Assembly: GCA_003988855.1 (NCBI GenBank) | Contig: QYAI01000147.1 | Span: forward strand, 1-64,000 | Source of the DNA: Arachnopeziza araneosa | Taxonomy: Eukaryota; Ascomycota; Leotiomycetes; Helotiales; Arachnopezizaceae | Length of the DNA: 64,000 nt | Reading direction: 5' to 3' | Shown: in pieces, positions 59,450 through 64,000 of the stretch | How the letters are laid out: the number at the start of each line of letters is the position of its first letter | Numbering within the stretch: the stretch's first letter is position 1 | Made by a program: the position numbers and the translations under genes | The notes under the pieces: model-generated | What the model saw: the letters and a program-made list of their open reading frames with translations, nothing else | What the model was told of the DNA's origin: nothing | The model's database searches: none

Positions 59450-60789
59450 CTATTCCTCAGCCACACGAACGACAAACTTCTTCCAAGTGCTTTTCTTAGC
59501 ATTAAACACTTCAATGCCTTTGAGAACCCTCTCAACCCCCACTCCATCGACAGCTTCATACTCCATTGGTGTGATATCCCCCTTCTCAAGGCACTTCTCA
59601 AGTTCTGGGATCATGGCAATGATATCGCCATTATCTTTTGTATCTGCCTCATTTCGTGCCTTCCCGATCCTCTCTAGTGCTACCCTGTAGATTTCCACAC
59701 CATCCACAGGATCAATTTGCTCCCTGTTATAGGTAAGGTTATTTATCTTTTTTCGGTAAGAGGGGACAATTACTAACCAGCCATTAGTTGTCGCAAAATA
59801 TTTCACCTTCGCATCAGAAGCTTGAGTAAGTGCTTTTAAGCCGGTCTCAGTCGACAAAGCAGCAGCGTCAAAAATGCGAGAAAATTTCCTGCTAGTGATA
59901 CTTTTGATTTCCTCCAGCTGCTGGCCAATTGGAATTTTGTAGTTGAATGTAGCATCTGTTCCAATTGCAGTCATAGCCTCGTTGTTATCAGGCGAGCATG
60001 ATGCTAGGACTTTATACCCACACTTCTTTGCCAACTAAAGCTCCGTGTTATTGCTAGACCTCAATATCTCTTATTGGGATTACCTTAACGCCGTATTGTC
60101 CCACGCTGCCAGCCCCACCTAGGATAATCAACCACTCCTCAATTTTTGGAGTAGTGTTCACATCGAGAACAACCTTCAATCCACTCAGCAACCCCAAGCC
60201 AGCAGTCTACTTCTATCAGTATTCAAAACTTTTTGGATTATTTGAGAACTTACTAGCAATCCCACTCCTACAGTAGCAGCCTGCTCCGTTGTCAACGTTC
60301 CCGGTTTCGTTGTCAAGGCAAGTTTCTCATCCAAAATGAACTTGTCTCATCAGCAAATACCTCCATTGTATAACAGAAAGAATAGATCCTACAAACTCCT
60401 GAAAGGTTCCATAGCCTGGAAGTCCAAGGCGACTACAGCCAAATGCTTTATCACCGAGTTTGAATTTCGTCACACCTTCGCCGACCTCAACGACAGTTCC
60501 AGATCCATCACAGCCAAGGACGATAGGCCAGGCATCTACTAGCATGCCGGCTCCTTGCTGGAGTGCTTCACTGAAAAGGTAGTCAGTGGAAGTACCTCGG
60601 AATTCAAAATTTATGCGTTTCAGAGGAGGTAAATGGTAAAGATATTTAAGAAATGGAGTAAACGTACACTGGGTTGAGACCTGTAACGAGGCACTTTACG
60701 AGGATTTGATGCTTTCCTGGTGTAGGCTTCTCAACAGTATCAGTAAGTTTGTACTCTGCACCTGCTTTCTCAACAGTAATTCCCTTCAT
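59450..60789 (-). CDS. Zinc-free medium-chain reductase (ToxD/enoyl-reductase-like)
   Basis: 350 residues from 60789-60681, 60595-60393, 60340-60254, 60206-60084, 60034-59778 and 59723-59450. Medium-chain dehydrogenase/reductase without zinc ligands: HQILVKCLV, PIVLGCDGSGTVVEVGEGV, AALTTKPG-type loop, and the nucleotide-binding loop ILGGAGSVGQYGVKLAK. These match ToxD-like and trans-acting enoyl reductase proteins; no polyketide synthase is nearby, so a general quinone/enoyl reductase is as likely. Two points are odd. The first intron must use donor GGTCTCA at 60680 to stay in frame, which skips the usual NPVD block that is readable just downstream (LNPV). The fifth intron (59724-59777, 54 nt) has no in-frame stop, so unspliced RNA is also readable. 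Confidence 0.82.
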
Positions 60790-62604
60790 TTTGGTGCTTC
60801 GCTTGTTTGCGTAGTACTTTGATTTCAGGCTCAAAAGCAAGTCAACAGAAATAAAATCCTTTCAGTACATCAATCCGCCTTGCCCTAGATAAGGTTTTAA
60901 GAAGGATGCATCACCCCTCCTCTGTCGCTTCTTCCCGCATAGCCAAGTATTTTTATCTTTCTCCGACGAATCACATCCTAGCAAAGCCTGATATTGTTGC
61001 ACGAAATGTGATTCGACACCTGCAGCTAGAGATAAACTCCATGATTTTGCATCGCTTGATAGGAGAGTGGTGTTAACCCCGCGATGCATGTAGGAGGGGT
61101 TGAATCACACGGAAGGAGGAAGATATGAGATTTGAGTGCGAAATTTGGTGCGAGAGGTAAGAATCGGGAGGGTTTTCATCCGTCTACACTCTGGAGTCCA
61201 AGTAATTGATGGTTCTGCATGCTTGTTCCAAGCTAATGTGTAGCTAATCTTACGAAGGTACATACAATTGTTCCCTTATTTAGCCACGTGAAAGGAAAGT
61301 CACTTTTTATTTCGTGACAGGAATGTGCCCCCGTATAAAGAATGTTCTGCCAAATTTGAAAAATGCACGGCCATATTCCGTTTTAAAACTACTCAAAGTC
61401 ATCAAGTTTGTAAACCTATGATTCCTATTCTGTTCCTATGTTTGTATAGGTACCTGGCCTGCTAACGTGGTTTCTGAAAAAGAAGTAACGGGTCGAGAAA
61501 TGGATAATTCAGTTTAAGAAGAGCGTCGGGTGGTTGGCATTATTCAAGTTTCAAACGAAATTTCATCTTTAACAGTTGGAGAGGTACTCGAATGCTAATG
61601 TTAAGAAAATGGGAGCCAAAAACACAGAATTTGAAGTGAATATCGCTGGATAATATGAGCTTTGGGAGGAGTCAAAGGCGTGGTTCTTCTAGACTACTAA
61701 GAGGGTAGTTGAGGATAAACTTCCTTCAAACAACATTGGCAGATTTAGAGAAGTCGGTGACTGCTGCCTTTCTCTCTGGATACGAGTGTCAAAACCAGAA
61801 ATTGAGAAAAGCATAGGAACGAAGCGTTGATCAAAAGCCAAGCCATGTAAGAGTATTCGAAGAAAATGTGGGTATTCTCGACAGTGACGAAACAGAATTC
61901 GGAAGATGGCACATGTTTCTAACCCAATTTGGCCACTTAGTATTGGGATTCGGCAGAATATCTAAATCTTTGGAAGAAGTTGGGGTGAACCTCCTCAATC
62001 AGATCTATGCGAGTCTCGAAGGAGAAACAAAAACCTTATTGTTTGGTTGTCTTGAAACAGTACAGGCATTGTACAAGTAATTCAAAGGGTGCTGAAGCTC
62101 ACACATAGCTCAGTCCAACTATCAAGACTCAAAGTAGCTTGTACGTCGGAGGTTGCTCCGGATCCTGGCCGATCTATGTTTCCTATTCGCTATTATCTGA
62201 GATCTGGAGTTAGATCATGTCGTGTGACCAAGTAACGAATGAAAAGGAGTGATGTCAACAGAGTGGCGCGAATTCAAGGAAGAAGAAAAGATACCAGTGG
62301 CTTGGTTGTGTTATGACTTCATGGGTCCGCGCCACAGGGAAAAAAAAGTCTGCCATGATGTAGGAGCACGCGACAGACCCTACAGTACCCGCACACATCC
62401 CTGCCCAGGCACAACAACACCGACAGATTTCTCCTTCCATTCCTCGCTCTACGAATTCCTCCGTCATCCGTTGCCAGTTTCTCCTCTTCTCCCTCTACAT
62501 TCTTTCTTCGTATGCCATCTATTTCACCATCACCTTCTCTTCTCTAAAAGGTCCAGCGAAGCAATACTTGGCCGATTTACCCCTGAATTACATTCAACAA
62601 CGAC
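60790..62604. other. Gene-free region, 1.8 kb
   Basis: Between the reductase and the esterase, transcribed divergently. A stretch at about 61650-62080 reads like decayed coding sequence on the + strand (LWEESKAWFF then a stop, then KRVVEDKLPSNNIGRFREVG; later an open frame at 61868-62080), but I recognise no family. ORFs near 62249-62665 overlap the esterase leader. Confidence 0.35.
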
Positions 62605-64000
62605 ATGCCTCCCTTCATACCACGGATCGGCCTCATGCCAGCATTTCCCGAATATACAGGCGTAAGTTTACTTCTCACTCTCAATTGCTATTCTTTTGTA
62701 CTAGAACTCCAGAGTTCTGACTCATTTCGAGGAGCAACATGTCTCTTGATGTCCCTGCTCCTAGAACTGGACCTGCGTCCGAGGACTCCCTAACAAACTT
62801 CAACCATCATAGTGCTAATTCGGTGGTTTAGCCTTACAAAGTTGGTACAATCGATGTCGAACTACCAGTCTCTGAATTCGAGTCTCCCAGTCCAGCGCCT
62901 GACGACAGCATTTCAACGATTCAGTACAGAATATTTTATCCGTGTGAGCCGGAAGCGAAGAGCAAGAACATCAACTGGATTCCTGCGCCCCAGAGAGGTT
63001 ACATATCAGCATACTCCAAGTTCCTAGGTGCTGGTTCTAGACTAGCGGATTTTATATCTTACATGCCAAACCACCTCAATTACATCTCGATACCAGTGCT
63101 GAAAGATGCCCCCCTACTCCCTCCGACGACCGAAAATAAGCGATGGCCAGTAATGTTCTTTTCTCATGGCCTAGGAGGGTCTAGAAATGCATATTCTCAG
63201 TTAGTAGGCTCAATTGCCAGCTCTGGTGTTATTGTTATTGCGCCAGAGCATAGAGATGGATCTACACCCATCTCTTACATTCGAGATGTGCCATCCAACA
63301 ACTCAGTCACAGAAAAATCATCTGCCAAGGATAGCAAGCGAACAATCCCTTACTTACGACTCTCACATACCCCAACGCCAGAAGTTGAGGCTGGCCGAAA
63401 TGCCCAGTTGAAAATTCGACTCTGGGAATTAGGTCTCATTCATGAGAGTGTCCTAGAACTAGACCGTGGCGCCATTAAAGCTAATCTAAATACGTCTTCT
63501 ACATCTCTCTCGGTTTTCAAAAACCTCATGGATGTCCACGAGCCTGGAAAAATCATACTCGCTGGGCACTCCTTCGGCGCGGCGACTGTTACCCAGTTCC
63601 TAAAATCTACGTTCTACTCGCCACGGGCGTCTGAAGCCCCAGCTTCCTACACAGCTCTCTTTTCTCCTAGCTCACGCTCTGCAATCGTAACCCAAATTAC
63701 TCCTCGCACGCCAATGATTCTTCTTGACATCTGGTGTCTTCCGCTTCGGGCCGCAGCTACCCGATGGCTTTGGGATTTGCCCTTTCCTTCATACTCGAGC
63801 CCTACGGCCCCAGGCGGTTCCGCTATTCTAGCCGTCGAATCCGATGCATTCTACAAATGGCGCGTTCACCTAAAAGCCACCAAGAGACTTTTATCTCCAG
63901 ACCCATCGTCCTTAGTTTATAACTACACTGCAATGGATGGGCAAACAGTCTGGCCTGAACCCCATTTTTACTATGCCTCAACATCAGCACATCTTTCACA
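62605..64000 (+). CDS. PAF-acetylhydrolase-like esterase, 3' end missing
   Basis: Begins with a 57-nt exon (62605-62661, MPPFIPRIGLMPAFPEYTG), a 170-nt intron (GTAAGT..TTTAG), then an exon from 62832 that stays open to the window end; the C-terminus lies outside. It resembles plasma/type II platelet-activating-factor acetylhydrolases: PVMFFSHGLGGSRNAYSQL (oxyanion side), VIVIAPEHRDGS, and the nucleophile serine in ILAGHSFGAATV. The later TPMILLDIWCLP probably holds the catalytic Asp. Such enzymes hydrolyse short or oxidised acyl chains of phospholipids. No signal peptide, so intracellular. At least 408 residues are visible. A small exon inside the long first intron cannot be ruled out. Confidence 0.86.

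Noticed and set aside
62249..62665. 138-codon ORF before the esterase
   Set aside because: It overlaps the esterase first exon in another frame and has no domain.

Overview
This window is nuclear DNA from a filamentous ascomycete (Pezizomycotina). Genes are dense on both strands and are interrupted by introns that are mostly 44-60 nt, with GTANGT-like donors, CTAAC/CTAAT branch sites and YAG acceptors. Gene content includes ApsB/Mto1, a fungal MscL, WSC-domain proteins and galactosaminogalactan genes. A leotiomycete-like fungus is my best guess; that is inference. I called 32 protein-coding loci, one probable pseudogene and one weak small candidate gene. I recognised no tRNA, rRNA, CRISPR array or intact transposon.

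Layout. 0.5-10 kb: a microtubule-organising coiled-coil protein (ApsB/Mto1 type), a small stress-type protein, a four-pass membrane protein and arginase. 10-20 kb: a 2 kb gene-free stretch, a GT90/CAP10-like glycosyltransferase, a zinc alcohol dehydrogenase, a metallo-beta-lactamase-fold lactonase and SGT1. 20-32 kb is rich in secreted or carbohydrate-active products: a GH31 glycosidase, a type-B carboxylesterase, then a spherulin-4/GH135 protein (Sph3-like), a GH114 protein (Ega3-like) and a CE18-type deacetylase (Agd3-like). These last three stand in the order known for the Aspergillus fumigatus galactosaminogalactan cluster, but the epimerase and glycosyltransferase members are not in the window. 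33-46 kb: oxidosqualene cyclase, SPO11, UBC7, a periplasmic-binding-protein-like protein, a mitochondrial DUF1279 protein, nucleoside diphosphate kinase, glucosidase II alpha, an MscL channel with a C-terminal CxxC pair, and a YAR1-like ankyrin protein. 46-64 kb: a broken flavin monooxygenase, a hydantoinase/DUF917 fusion, a triple-WSC secreted protein, an intracellular GH18 protein, a DCR2-like phosphoesterase, a ToxD-like zinc-free reductase, and the 5' part of a PAF-acetylhydrolase-type esterase that runs off the end.

Functional links. The sph3-ega3-agd3 block is the clearest group: two glycosidases and a deacetylase that process one cationic exopolysaccharide. Glucosidase II (ER glycoprotein quality control) and UBC7 (ER-associated degradation) are both secretory-pathway housekeeping genes but are not otherwise linked here. 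Most remaining genes look like independent loci. Exon limits were set by hand from reading frame and splice consensus, so single boundaries may shift.
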